Shown one piece after another: positions 39,600-48,670 of a stretch of 64,000 nt of DNA. A program made the translations under genes and the position numbers. The stretch is taken from NCBI GenBank assembly GCA_020026155.1, contig JAHHQX010000002.1, positions 65,237-129,236 of the forward strand, in the 5' to 3' direction. Source of the DNA: Actinobacillus sp. (GTDB taxonomy: Bacteria > Pseudomonadota > Gammaproteobacteria > Enterobacterales > Pasteurellaceae). The stretch's first letter is position 1. Each line of letters starts with the position of its first letter. The notes below the pieces were generated by a model. It saw nothing but the letters and a program-made list of their open reading frames with translations, was not told where the DNA came from and did not search any database.

Positions 39600-42434
39600 T
39601 TATTTTTGTTTATCTAAAATTGGTTTTAAAAAACGTCCCGTATGAGAAATGTGATTTTGACAAATATCCTCTGGTGTTCCCTCCGCAATAATTTGTCCAC
39701 CACCATTACCGCCTTCGGGACCTAAGTCTACAATCCAGTCAGCTGTTTTGATAACATCTAAATTATGCTCAATCACGACAATGGTATTGCCCTGATCTCG
39801 TAGGCGATGTAATACCGTGAGCAGTTGCTTAATATCAGCAAAGTGTAACCCCGTTGTCGGCTCATCAAGAAGATACAACGTTTTACCCGTATCACGTTTT
39901 GAAAGTTCGGTTGCTAATTTCACGCGCTGAGCTTCCCCGCCTGATAACGTTGTTGAAGATTGCCCTAAACGAATATAAGACAGCCCAACATCTATCAAGG
40001 TTTGTAATTTTCTCGCAAGTACTGGGATCGCATCGAAAAATTCTCGTGCTTCTTCTACTGTCATATCAAGGACTTGATGAATGTTTTTCCCTTTATAAAA
40101 AATTTCTAATGTTTCGCGGTTATAACGTTTACCTTTACATTGATCACACGGAACATATACATCAGGCAAAAAGTGCATTTCAACTTTAATCACGCCATCA
40201 CCTTGACAAGCCTCACAACGTCCACCTTTTACGTTAAAACTAAAACGTCCCACGTTGTAGCCACGAGCTCGCGCTTCTGGCACACCAGCAAAAAGCTCAC
40301 GAATAGGCGTAAAAATACCTGTATATGTCGCAGGATTAGAACGTGGCGTACGTCCAATTGGGCTCTGGTTAATGTCAATAACCTTATCGAAGAACTGTAA
40401 ACCATCAATACTACGATATGGCGCAACTTGTTGATTTTCAGCACGATTTAATACATTTTGCGCCAATGGGAAAAGCGTATCATTGATTAAGGTTGATTTA
40501 CCCGAACCCGACACCCCCGTCACGCAAGTAAACAACCCAACGGGAATTTTCAATGTTACATCTTTTAAATTGTTCCCGTGCGCTCCTGTTAAAACTAATT
40601 GCTTATCGTGATCGATCACCGTACGTTTTTCAGGAACCGCGATTTTTTCTTTACCGGATAAGAATTTCCCCGTGATAGATTTTGGATCTTGCATAATTTC
40701 CGCTGGCGTACCTTGTGCAACCACTTCCCCACCATGTACCCCTGCGCCAGGACCAATATCAATAATATGATCTGCGGCTAAAATTGCATCTTCATCGTGT
40801 TCAACAACGATAACTGTATTACCTAAATTACGGAGATGTAATAATGTTTTTAGCAAACGATCATTATCGCGCTGGTGCAGACCGATTGATGGTTCATCTA
40901 AAACATACATCACTCCCACTAGCCCAGCGCCAATTTGGCTTGCTAAACGAATACGCTGCGCCTCACCGCCTGATAATGTATCCGCACTACGTGCTAATGA
41001 AAGGTAGTTAAGCCCTACATTAACCAAAAATTGCAAACGATCTTTAATTTCTTTTAAGATTTTTTCTGCAATCTTGGCACGTTGCCCCGTTAATTCAAGG
41101 TTCTCAAAGAAATGCAATGCGTCACCAATACTTTGCTCAGCAATCATGGGTAAATTTACATCATTAATAAAGACATTACGCGCTTCTAAGCGTAAACGAG
41201 AGCCTTCACAGTCTTTACAAGGGCGCTGTCCCATATTTTTGGCTAATTCTTCTCGTACCGCCAAAGATTCGGTTTCTTTATAGCGACGCGCCATATTATT
41301 GAGAATCCCTTCGAAAGGATGATGACGAACCACCACATCCCCACGATCATTAATATATTGAAACTCAATTTCTTCATCTTTAGATCCATTCAAAATGATA
41401 TCCTTAATTTCAGGACTCAGATCTTCCCATGGGGTTTCGATATCAAAATGATAGTGTTTTGCCAAAGAACTTAACATTTGAAAATAATAAAAATTACGGC
41501 GATCCCATCCCTTAACAGCCCCACCCGCAAGAGAAATGGATGGATTGCGCACCACAAGATGTTCATCAAAATATTGTTGGACGCCTAATCCATCACAGGT
41601 TGGACAAGCTCCAGCAGGATTATTAAAAGAAAATAAACGCGGCTCCAGTTCAGAAACTGAATAGCCACAATGTGGGCAGGCAAAATTTGCCGAAAATAAA
41701 ATTTCTTCCGCCTCTTTATCATCCATAGATGCCACCACTGCCAATCCACCTGAAAGTTCAAGTGCCGTTTCAAAAGATTCAGCAAGACGTGGCGCTAAAT
41801 CTTCACGGATTTTAAACCGGTCAACCACGACTTCAATATCATGTTTTTTCTGTAATTCTAATTTTGGCGGATCGGAAAGATCACAAATTTCACCATCAAT
41901 TCGCGCACGTAAATAGCCTTGTGCAGCAATGTTTTCCAGAAGTTTTGAATGTTCTCCCTTGCGGTTACGGACTAAAGGTGCAAGCAACATCCATTTACTA
42001 CCTTCTGGTAAACTCATTACTTTATCTACCATTTGGCTAATAGTTTGTGCAGTCAACGGTGTATGGTGCGTAGGACAACGTGGCTCACCAACGCGGGCGA
42101 ATAATAAACGCAGATAGTCATGAATTTCCGTAATTGTCCCAACTGTTGAGCGCGGATTATGTGAAGTCGATTTTTGCTCAATAGAAATCGCAGGTGATAA
42201 TCCTTCAATATGATCGACATCTGGCTTTTCCATTAAAGACAAAAATTGACGCGCATACGCGGATAGCGATTCCACATAACGTCGTTGTCCTTCCGCATAA
42301 AGTGTATCAAAGGCTAACGAAGACTTTCCTGAGCCAGAAAGCCCCGTAATAACGATCAATTTATCACGTGGGATCGTTAAATTAATATTTTTTAAATTGT
42401 GGGTTCGCGCACCACGAATATCAATATTTTCCAT
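39600..42434 (-). CDS. uvrA: Excinuclease ABC subunit A
   Basis: 944 residues from ATG at 42434 (MENIDIRGARTHNLKNINL), the normal UvrA start; a TTG five codons earlier is less likely. Two ABC ATPase modules (GLSGSGKSSLAFD and GVSGSGKSTLIND) with split signature motifs (LSGGEAQR twice). Zinc sites are CPHC-CPTC near 255-282 and CEAC-CDQC near 737-763. UvrA finds bulky DNA lesions and loads UvrB. The gene is divergent from ssb, an arrangement shared by many gammaproteobacteria. No convincing LexA box is visible. Confidence 0.98.
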   Translation of the reverse strand: MENIDIRGARTHNLKNINLTIPRDKLIVITGLSGSGKSSLAFDTLYAEGQRRYVESLSAYARQFLSLMEKPDVDHIEGLSPAISIEQKSTSHNPRSTVGTITEIHDYLRLLFARVGEPRCPTHHTPLTAQTISQMVDKVMSLPEGSKWMLLAPLVRNRKGEHSKLLENIAAQGYLRARIDGEICDLSDPPKLELQKKHDIEVVVDRFKIREDLAPRLAESFETALELSGGLAVVASMDDKEAEEILFSANFACPHCGYSVSELEPRLFSFNNPAGACPTCDGLGVQQYFDEHLVVRNPSISLAGGAVKGWDRRNFYYFQMLSSLAKHYHFDIETPWEDLSPEIKDIILNGSKDEEIEFQYINDRGDVVVRHHPFEGILNNMARRYKETESLAVREELAKNMGQRPCKDCEGSRLRLEARNVFINDVNLPMIAEQSIGDALHFFENLELTGQRAKIAEKILKEIKDRLQFLVNVGLNYLSLARSADTLSGGEAQRIRLASQIGAGLVGVMYVLDEPSIGLHQRDNDRLLKTLLHLRNLGNTVIVVEHDEDAILAADHIIDIGPGAGVHGGEVVAQGTPAEIMQDPKSITGKFLSGKEKIAVPEKRTVIDHDKQLVLTGAHGNNLKDVTLKIPVGLFTCVTGVSGSGKSTLINDTLFPLAQNVLNRAENQQVAPYRSIDGLQFFDKVIDINQSPIGRTPRSNPATYTGIFTPIRELFAGVPEARARGYNVGRFSFNVKGGRCEACQGDGVIKVEMHFLPDVYVPCDQCKGKRYNRETLEIFYKGKNIHQVLDMTVEEAREFFDAIPVLARKLQTLIDVGLSYIRLGQSSTTLSGGEAQRVKLATELSKRDTGKTLYLLDEPTTGLHFADIKQLLTVLHRLRDQGNTIVVIEHNLDVIKTADWIVDLGPEGGNGGGQIIAEGTPEDICQNHISHTGRFLKPILDKQK

Positions 42435-42584
42435 AACTAAACTGTACAAAAATGAAACATGCGATCATTATCGCATATTCTAAAAATAGCGGGGTAACTT
42501 TATTTTTTAAGGTAGCTTTTTTAGTGATATTAGGGCAAAATAATTCCCCAATTAAGAAAATTAACCCAATATAAGAGGAAAAAA

Positions 42585-43100
42585 ATGGCAGGTGTAAATA
42601 AAGTTATTATCGTAGGTAACTTAGGCACAGATCCTGAAGTACGTACGATGCCAAATGGGAGTGCCGTTGCAAATATCAGTGTTGCAACCAGTGAAACTTG
42701 GATCGACAAAAACACCAATGAACGCCGTGAACTCACTGAATGGCACCGTATCGTATTCTACCGCCGTCAAGCTGAGGTAGCGGGTGAATACTTACGTAAA
42801 GGTTCAAAAGTTTATGTAGAGGGTCGTTTACGTACTCGTAAATGGCAAGATCAGACTGGTCAAGATCGTTACATTACTGAAATTCAAGGTGATGTCTTAC
42901 AGATGCTAGATAGCCGTGGTGATCGTGCTGAAGCAGGTAGCTTTAATAATACAAATAGCTATGCTCGTCCAGCACAAGCAGCTGCACCACGCAATACCTA
43001 TCAACAAGCAGCGCCAGCATATGCCCCTCAATCAACACCAAGCTCAGATGCGCCAATGCCACCAATTGATGGCCCAGTAGATGGCGATATTCCATTCTAA
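42585..43100 (+). CDS. ssb: Single-stranded DNA-binding protein
   Basis: 171 residues. The OB-fold begins AGVNKVIIVGNLGTDPEVRT and includes WHRIVFYRRQAEVAGEYLRKG. A Gln/Ala/Pro-rich linker (about 115-155) leads to the acidic tip ending DGDIPF, which recruits repair and replication proteins. AGAGGAAA precedes the ATG. A UUCG-capped terminator follows within 25 bases. Confidence 0.98.
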   Translation: MAGVNKVIIVGNLGTDPEVRTMPNGSAVANISVATSETWIDKNTNERRELTEWHRIVFYRRQAEVAGEYLRKGSKVYVEGRLRTRKWQDQTGQDRYITEIQGDVLQMLDSRGDRAEAGSFNNTNSYARPAQAAAPRNTYQQAAPAYAPQSTPSSDAPMPPIDGPVDGDIPF

Positions 43101-43122
43101 TTTATAAAATTAGTTATCTTTA

Positions 43123-43146
43123 AAATCTCATCTTCGGATGAGATTT
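43123..43146 (+). terminator. ssb terminator with UUCG tetraloop
   Basis: AAATCTCATC (43123-43132), loop TTCG and GATGAGATTT (43137-43146), then T-rich. Textbook intrinsic terminator. Confidence 0.93.
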
Positions 43147-43168
43147 TTTATATTTCAAAAATAAAAAC

Positions 43169-43208
43169 ACGCCCCAATTTTCGAAAAATTTTATGAAAAT
43201 TGGGGCGT
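43169..43208. repeat. ACGCCCC palindrome between ssb and citT
   Basis: All 40 bases are identical to those at 9757-9796. ssb already has a strong terminator just before it, so here the element would serve citT, which runs toward it from the other side, or has another role. Confidence 0.85.
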
Positions 43209-43228
43209 GATTATTTTAAAATTCAAAA

Positions 43229-44701
43229 CTAAGCTTGGATCCAACCCATATGAAGGATGAAGTTCCACCAACCAAAACCGATAGTAGCTAATACGATCAA
43301 GGATACTAACGCCATAATGCCGCCGGTTAACCACCAAGATTTAATGCTGTTATATCCAGTACCAAAAATTGGCGCAGCTGGACCTGATCCATAGTGAGTA
43401 AGCGCTCCACCGAAGCAACTTGTGCAAAGTAATCCCATACCCAATGTAAATGGATTTGCACCCGCTGCAACCCCTACAGCAGCAAATACTGGCAACATTG
43501 ACGCCACATATGCCCCGCCAGATGCATACAGATAACGAACCACCACGCTCAAGAATAAAATCGCAATTGTAATAAGGGTTGCATGATTTGCATCACTATG
43601 AATCATACTTTCCATTACGCTTGCTAACCAATGGAAGAAGTTTGCTTTATCCAATACAGAAGCTAAACCAAGTAAGCCCCCGTACCAAATAAACGTATTC
43701 CACGCACTTTTCTTAGAAAGGAGGTCATCCCATGTTACCACTTTACATAAAACAAGAAGTGGCATAATCGCAACTGCAATAATAGAAGATTTTAAATGAA
43801 GATAACTAGAAAGCATCCACGCTAATACGGCAAGAATAAAAATAACAAGTAGCGCTTTTTCTGCATAACTCATTGGTCCCATTTCTTCTAAACCATCACG
43901 TGCAATTTTCTTATTATCAATGGATTTTAGTGTCGGTTTATTGAGGAAATAAGTAATAAGAGGAACAAGGAACAAGCAAACAAGTCCTGGTACACAGGTT
44001 GCAAGGAACCACTGCATCCAACTAAGTTGCAAGTTCAAAATAGGTTGTAACAATTTTAAAGCAATCGCATTGGTTGCCATTGCAGTGAAAGTAATATAAC
44101 CCGTTGTTTTCACAACCATGTAAGTATTAACCATCAAATATGAACCAATTTTTTTCGCACTTTCTTGGCTGGTCGGTTCAGATCCTAGCGAAAGCGAAAT
44201 TGAATTCATAATTGGTAACATGATACCTGCACCACGCGCAGTTACAGAAGGCATTGCGGGTGAAATAATGAAATCTAGGAAAGCATTAACATACCCTAAA
44301 CGCAACGAGGTGCTACCAAATGCACCAATCATTTTGTAAGCAATACGGCGACCTAACCCAGTGATCACAAAAGCAGTACTGAGCATAAATGCTGCAAAAA
44401 CTAACCAAGTAGTTCCTGATTTATAACCACTCAGTACATCAGTTTGTTTTAATAATACTTTTGTTCCATCTGGCATGATTTGTTCTGCGGTGTTACCAAT
44501 AATAATGGCAGATACTGCAACCGCGGTTAATAAAACAACAGGAGTTGGAAAAGGTTTAAAGATAATACCTAAAATAGCAGCAATATAAATACCGATGAGG
44601 TACCATCCAATCGCGGGGAGTCCTGCTGGCGCAGGGATAATAAATGTTAATACTGGGAAAATCAGTATGATGGCATACTGAATAATCTTTTTAAAATTCA
44701 T
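43229..44701 (-). CDS. citT: Citrate/dicarboxylate antiporter, DASS family (CitT)
   Basis: 490 residues with about twelve membrane segments. Family motifs SPAMPSVTARGAGIMLPIM and the C-terminal ALTHYGSGPAAPIFGTGY are the two sodium/substrate-binding loops of CitT-type carriers. E. coli CitT exchanges external citrate for internal succinate during anaerobic growth. It is divergent from citC with 215 bases between, matching its role as uptake arm of the citrate lyase system. AAGGCAAAG is its ribosome site. Confidence 0.93.
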   Translation of the reverse strand: MNFKKIIQYAIILIFPVLTFIIPAPAGLPAIGWYLIGIYIAAILGIIFKPFPTPVVLLTAVAVSAIIIGNTAEQIMPDGTKVLLKQTDVLSGYKSGTTWLVFAAFMLSTAFVITGLGRRIAYKMIGAFGSTSLRLGYVNAFLDFIISPAMPSVTARGAGIMLPIMNSISLSLGSEPTSQESAKKIGSYLMVNTYMVVKTTGYITFTAMATNAIALKLLQPILNLQLSWMQWFLATCVPGLVCLFLVPLITYFLNKPTLKSIDNKKIARDGLEEMGPMSYAEKALLVIFILAVLAWMLSSYLHLKSSIIAVAIMPLLVLCKVVTWDDLLSKKSAWNTFIWYGGLLGLASVLDKANFFHWLASVMESMIHSDANHATLITIAILFLSVVVRYLYASGGAYVASMLPVFAAVGVAAGANPFTLGMGLLCTSCFGGALTHYGSGPAAPIFGTGYNSIKSWWLTGGIMALVSLIVLATIGFGWWNFILHMGWIQA

Positions 44702-44803
44702 TCTTTGCCTTCCTTAAATATGACTAATTAATATATCCTATCTTGGATACTTTTATATTATACCCTGTTTAATTTTCGATTAAATATCTTTTAAAAGCTA
44801 ATA

Positions 44804-44817
44804 TTGATATGTATCAA
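44804..44817. promoter_or_regulatory. Perfect FNR box between citT and citC
   Basis: TTGATATGTATCAA matches TTGATNNNNATCAA at every fixed base. It is about 106 bases from each start codon, so it can serve either gene or both. Citrate fermentation is anaerobic, which agrees with FNR activation. The surrounding region is nearly pure A/T. Confidence 0.7.
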
Positions 44818-44916
44818 TAATAATTATAAAAGATATCGCATTTTAAATTTTAAGTATTAAACTATTATTAAAAGAATATCATTAAATAGCTTTTAATATT
44901 AATATGTAAATAGATT

Positions 44917-45933
44917 ATGAATACTGTGTTATCAAAATGTATATTTAAAGATAATAAAAATGAAATTGATGAAATAAAAACCTTTCTTCATAAAAACAAT
45001 CTTATTATTGATGAAGGGATTGACATTTTTATTGTTTATTATCAAGAAGATAGAATTATTGCATGTGGTGGGCTTGATAATAATATCATTAAATGTATCG
45101 CGATTGACGATAGCTATAGAGGAGAAAATATACTACTTTCTCTTGCTACAGAATTAATTAATAAAGCCTATGAATTAAATAGAAAAAACTTATTTATTTA
45201 TACAAAACCAGAATATCAAAAAGTATTTAAATCGTGTGGTTTCTATTTAATATCCGATGCATTGCCCTATATGGTTTTACTCGAAAATAGTAAAACTAGA
45301 TTGGAGAAATATTGCAATAAATTAAGTCAAAATAGTATTATTGCTCCACATATTGGTAGTATTGTTATGAATGCCAATCCATTTACATTAGGGCATCGTT
45401 ATCTTGTTGAATTTGCATTAACGCAATGTGATTTTCTACATATCTTTGTAGTAGGAGAAAATGCATCTACATTTAGCTATGATGAAAGATTTTCTCTGGT
45501 GGAACAAGGAATTGCCGATCTTCGCGACAAAATTTGCTTACACAAAGGTTCAGAATACATTATATCTAAAGCAACATTCCCTAATTATTTTATAAAAGAT
45601 CAAGGTATTACCGATGATTGTTATGCAGAAATCGATCTTAAATTATTCCGAGAACATATCGCCCCTGCGTTACATATCAATCAGCGTTTTGTCGCGAAAG
45701 AACCTTTTTGTCCTGTCACAGCAAAGTACAATCAGGAAATGCACTATTGGCTAGAAAAAGCACCGCTTAATAAACCAGCAATTAATGTTATCGAAATTGA
45801 AAGAAAGGCATATAATGACATGGCAATTTCAGCCTCTTATGTCAGGAAGTTGATTAAGGATAAGCAGTGGGATGAGATCCAGCACCTCGTTCCCAAAACA
45901 ACTTTCGATTATTTATTAGGAAAATACTCTTAA
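44917..45933 (+). CDS. citC: [Citrate (pro-3S)-lyase] ligase
   Basis: 338 residues. A GNAT-like N-terminal half (CGGLDNNIIKCIAIDDSYRG) precedes a nucleotidyltransferase half with GSIVMNANPFTLGHRYLVE and the C-terminal ISASYVRKLI. CitC uses ATP and acetate to acetylate the prosthetic group of citrate lyase, switching the enzyme on. Its ribosome site is poor, so output may be low relative to the lyase subunits. The gene is more A/T-rich in its first third than the rest of the cluster. Confidence 0.96.
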   Translation: MNTVLSKCIFKDNKNEIDEIKTFLHKNNLIIDEGIDIFIVYYQEDRIIACGGLDNNIIKCIAIDDSYRGENILLSLATELINKAYELNRKNLFIYTKPEYQKVFKSCGFYLISDALPYMVLLENSKTRLEKYCNKLSQNSIIAPHIGSIVMNANPFTLGHRYLVEFALTQCDFLHIFVVGENASTFSYDERFSLVEQGIADLRDKICLHKGSEYIISKATFPNYFIKDQGITDDCYAEIDLKLFREHIAPALHINQRFVAKEPFCPVTAKYNQEMHYWLEKAPLNKPAINVIEIERKAYNDMAISASYVRKLIKDKQWDEIQHLVPKTTFDYLLGKYS

Positions 45934-45966
45934 GTAATCTGTGTTAACCCAACAGAAGGAAACAAA

Positions 45967-46254
45967 ATGAAAATAACAAAATCTGCTATCGCAGGTACTC
46001 TCGAATCAAGCGATGTATTGGTGAGAGTATCTCCTGCTGATGAGCTTGATATTGAAATCAATAGCTCTGTCGGTAAACAATTTGGTAAAGCCATTCAAGC
46101 TACGGTAGAGAAAGTTCTAAAGCAACTTGGTGTCACACAGGGTTTATTAATTATAGAGGATAAAGGGGCGCTTGATTGTGTTATACAAGCTCGCCTTAAA
46201 GCCGCTTTACAACGTGCAACCGATGAACAAATCAGTTGGGAGGATCTCCTATGA
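45967..46254 (+). CDS. citD: Citrate lyase acyl carrier protein (gamma subunit)
   Basis: 95 residues. SAIAGTLESSDVLVRVSP carries the conserved Ser that receives the 2'-(5''-phosphoribosyl)-3'-dephospho-CoA group (Ser14 in the family numbering). It shuttles acetyl and citryl between CitF and CitE. AGAAGGAAAC precedes the start, and its stop overlaps the citE start (ATGA). Confidence 0.97.
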   Translation: MKITKSAIAGTLESSDVLVRVSPADELDIEINSSVGKQFGKAIQATVEKVLKQLGVTQGLLIIEDKGALDCVIQARLKAALQRATDEQISWEDLL

Positions 46255-47132
46255 AATTAAGACGTAGCATGCTTTTCGTGCCGGGTTCAAATGCAGCAAT
46301 GCTCAGCAACAGCTTTATTTACCGCCCTGATTCTATTATGTTTGACTTAGAAGATTCTGTCGCATTAAAAGAAAAAGATACCGCCAGAATTCTTGTCGCG
46401 CATGCTTTAGAAATGCCTCTATATAAAGAATATGGAATTGAAAGAGTTGTGCGTGTTAACCCATTAGATTCTGAATTTGGATTAAAAGATTTAAATCTTG
46501 TAGTTCGTGCGGGTGTAGATGTAGTACGCATGCCAAAAACTGATACACCACAAGATGTGATCGACATGGATCACGCTATTGCTGAGATTGAAAAACAATG
46601 TGGTCGTGAGGTTGGTAGTACAAAATTACTTGCGGCTATCGAATCACCGCTGGGTATCACTCAAGTTAATCAAATCGCAGTCGCTTCTCCTCGCCTTATC
46701 GGAATTGCATTAGGTGCAGAAGATTATGTTCGTAATTTAAAAACCGAACGCTCACCTGATGGTATTGAACTTTTCTATGCACGTTGTGCCATTTTACAAG
46801 CCGCCCGTGCCGCTGGAATCCAAGCCTTTGATACCGTTTATTCTAATGCTAACAACGAAGAAGGTTTCTTAAAAGAAGCAAGCCTTATCAAACAACTTGG
46901 CTTTGATGGAAAATCCTTAATTAACCCTCGCCAAATTGAGCTTATTCATAATATTTTTGCTCCAACTCAAAAAGAAGTGGATCAAGCAAAACGTATTATT
47001 GATGCCGCTAAACAAGCAGAAAAAGAAGGTTCTGGCGTAGCGTCATTAAACGGTAAAATGATTGATGCCCCAATTATTGAACGTGCAAAACTCGTTTTAG
47101 AACGTGCAAAATCTGGTATTCGCGACGAATAA
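46251..47132 (+). CDS. citE: Citrate lyase beta subunit (citryl-ACP lyase)
   Basis: 293 residues from ATG at 46251 (MKLRRSMLFVPGSNA), overlapping citD by four bases. HpcH/HpaI-type barrel with the motifs SIMFDLEDSVALKEKD, VRVNPLDSEFG and IALGAEDYVRNLKTERS that bind Mg2+ and substrate. It splits citryl-ACP into oxaloacetate and acetyl-ACP. Confidence 0.97.
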   Translation: MKLRRSMLFVPGSNAAMLSNSFIYRPDSIMFDLEDSVALKEKDTARILVAHALEMPLYKEYGIERVVRVNPLDSEFGLKDLNLVVRAGVDVVRMPKTDTPQDVIDMDHAIAEIEKQCGREVGSTKLLAAIESPLGITQVNQIAVASPRLIGIALGAEDYVRNLKTERSPDGIELFYARCAILQAARAAGIQAFDTVYSNANNEEGFLKEASLIKQLGFDGKSLINPRQIELIHNIFAPTQKEVDQAKRIIDAAKQAEKEGSGVASLNGKMIDAPIIERAKLVLERAKSGIRDE

Positions 47133-47147
47133 GCAAGGAGAATGAAT

Positions 47148-48659
47148 ATGACAGATCGTGAACAACGTATTGAAAAAGTACTCGAAAATAATTCTAAACT
47201 ACACGCTTATCAACCTGTTCAAAAAGCAGATTCTCTTGCACAAACAGAACCTACGCGTAAACTTTGTGATAGCTTAGAAGAAGCGATTAAGCGTAGTGGT
47301 TTAAAAAGTGGCATGACTATTTCTTTCCATCATGCTTTCCGTAATGGCGATAAAGTCATTAATCAGGTTATGGCAAAAATTGCAGAGATGGGAATTAAAG
47401 ATTTAACCCTCGCATCTAGCTCTCTTATTGACAGCCATAAACCACTGATTGAACATATTAAAAACGGTGTAGTATCTCGTATTTACACTTCTGGTTTACG
47501 CGGTGAATTAGCCGATGAAATTTCTCACGGCTTATTACCAACCCCTGTAAATATCCACTCTCATGGTGGACGCGTACATTTAATTAAAAGTGGCGAAATC
47601 AATATAGATGTCGCTTTCCTGGGTGTGCCAGCTTGCGATGACTTTGGTAACGCAAATGGTTATACCGGTAAAAGTGTTTGTGGTTCGCTTGGTTACGCCC
47701 GTACAGATGCCGAAGCGGCTCACAAAGTTGTTTTACTCACCGAAGAAATCGTGGGTTATCCAAATAGCCCTGCGAGCATCACTCAAGATCATGTTGATCT
47801 CATTGTAAAAGTAGATGAAGTGGGCGATGCAAGCAAAATTGGCGGGGGTGCGACTCGTATTACGACTAATCCTCGCGAACTTCTCATTGCGCGAAAAGCA
47901 GCTGACGTCATCATGAACACCACTTATTTTAAAGATGGTTTTTCATTACAAACTGGTTCAGGTGGTGCAGCCCTTGCTGTAACGCGTTTTCTTGGCGATA
48001 AAATGCGTGCTAAAAATATTAAAGCTTCATTCGCACTTGGTGGGATTACCTCCACTATCGTAAAACTTCATGAAGAAGGATTAATTGAAAAACTGCTTGA
48101 TGTTCAAAGCTTTGATAAAGATGCAGCAGAATCGCTTGCGCACAATCCAAACCATATTGAAATCTCTGCAAACCAATATGCAAACTGTAGTTCAAAAGGT
48201 GCTTCTGTCGATCGCCTTGATGTGGTTGTATTAAGTGCATTGGAAATTGATACGAAATTTAATGTGAACGTTTTAACAGGTTCTGATGGGGTAATTCGCG
48301 GCGCGTCTGGCGGTCACTGTGATACCGCAGCTTGTGCTCAGGTTGCTATTATCGTGGCACCTCTAGTTCGTGGACGTATTCCAACTGTAGTTGAAAATGT
48401 CATCACTTGCGTGACCCCGGGTGAAAATATTGATATTCTTGTTACCGATCATGGTGTTGCTGTAAATCCAAGCCGTCCAGATCTAATTAAGATGTTAACG
48501 GAAGCAGGAATGAAACTTCACACCATTGAAGAACTTTGTCAACTTGCCTACAGTATTACAGGCAAACCGGAGGCAATTGAATTTACGGATCGTCCTGTTG
48601 CTGTTGTTCGTTATCGCGATGGTTCAGTAATCGATGCCGTTTATCAAGTAAAAGAATAA
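47148..48659 (+). CDS. citF: Citrate lyase alpha subunit (citrate-ACP transferase)
   Basis: 503 residues from the ATG at 47148; AAGGAG is 7 bases before it, while the ATG at 47142 is only one base from the same site. CoA-transferase fold with FLGVPACDDFGNANGYTG, the active-site region NCSSKGASVD and TGSDGVIRGASGGHCDTAACA. It exchanges acetate for citrate on CitD. Central part of citCDEFXG. Confidence 0.97.
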   Translation: MTDREQRIEKVLENNSKLHAYQPVQKADSLAQTEPTRKLCDSLEEAIKRSGLKSGMTISFHHAFRNGDKVINQVMAKIAEMGIKDLTLASSSLIDSHKPLIEHIKNGVVSRIYTSGLRGELADEISHGLLPTPVNIHSHGGRVHLIKSGEINIDVAFLGVPACDDFGNANGYTGKSVCGSLGYARTDAEAAHKVVLLTEEIVGYPNSPASITQDHVDLIVKVDEVGDASKIGGGATRITTNPRELLIARKAADVIMNTTYFKDGFSLQTGSGGAALAVTRFLGDKMRAKNIKASFALGGITSTIVKLHEEGLIEKLLDVQSFDKDAAESLAHNPNHIEISANQYANCSSKGASVDRLDVVVLSALEIDTKFNVNVLTGSDGVIRGASGGHCDTAACAQVAIIVAPLVRGRIPTVVENVITCVTPGENIDILVTDHGVAVNPSRPDLIKMLTEAGMKLHTIEELCQLAYSITGKPEAIEFTDRPVAVVRYRDGSVIDAVYQVKE

Positions 48660-48670
48660 GTATCTACCCT

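Noticed and set aside
42442..42457. LexA (SOS) box upstream of uvrA
   Set aside because: CTGT is followed eight bases later by GAAA instead of ACAG; only half of the site is present.
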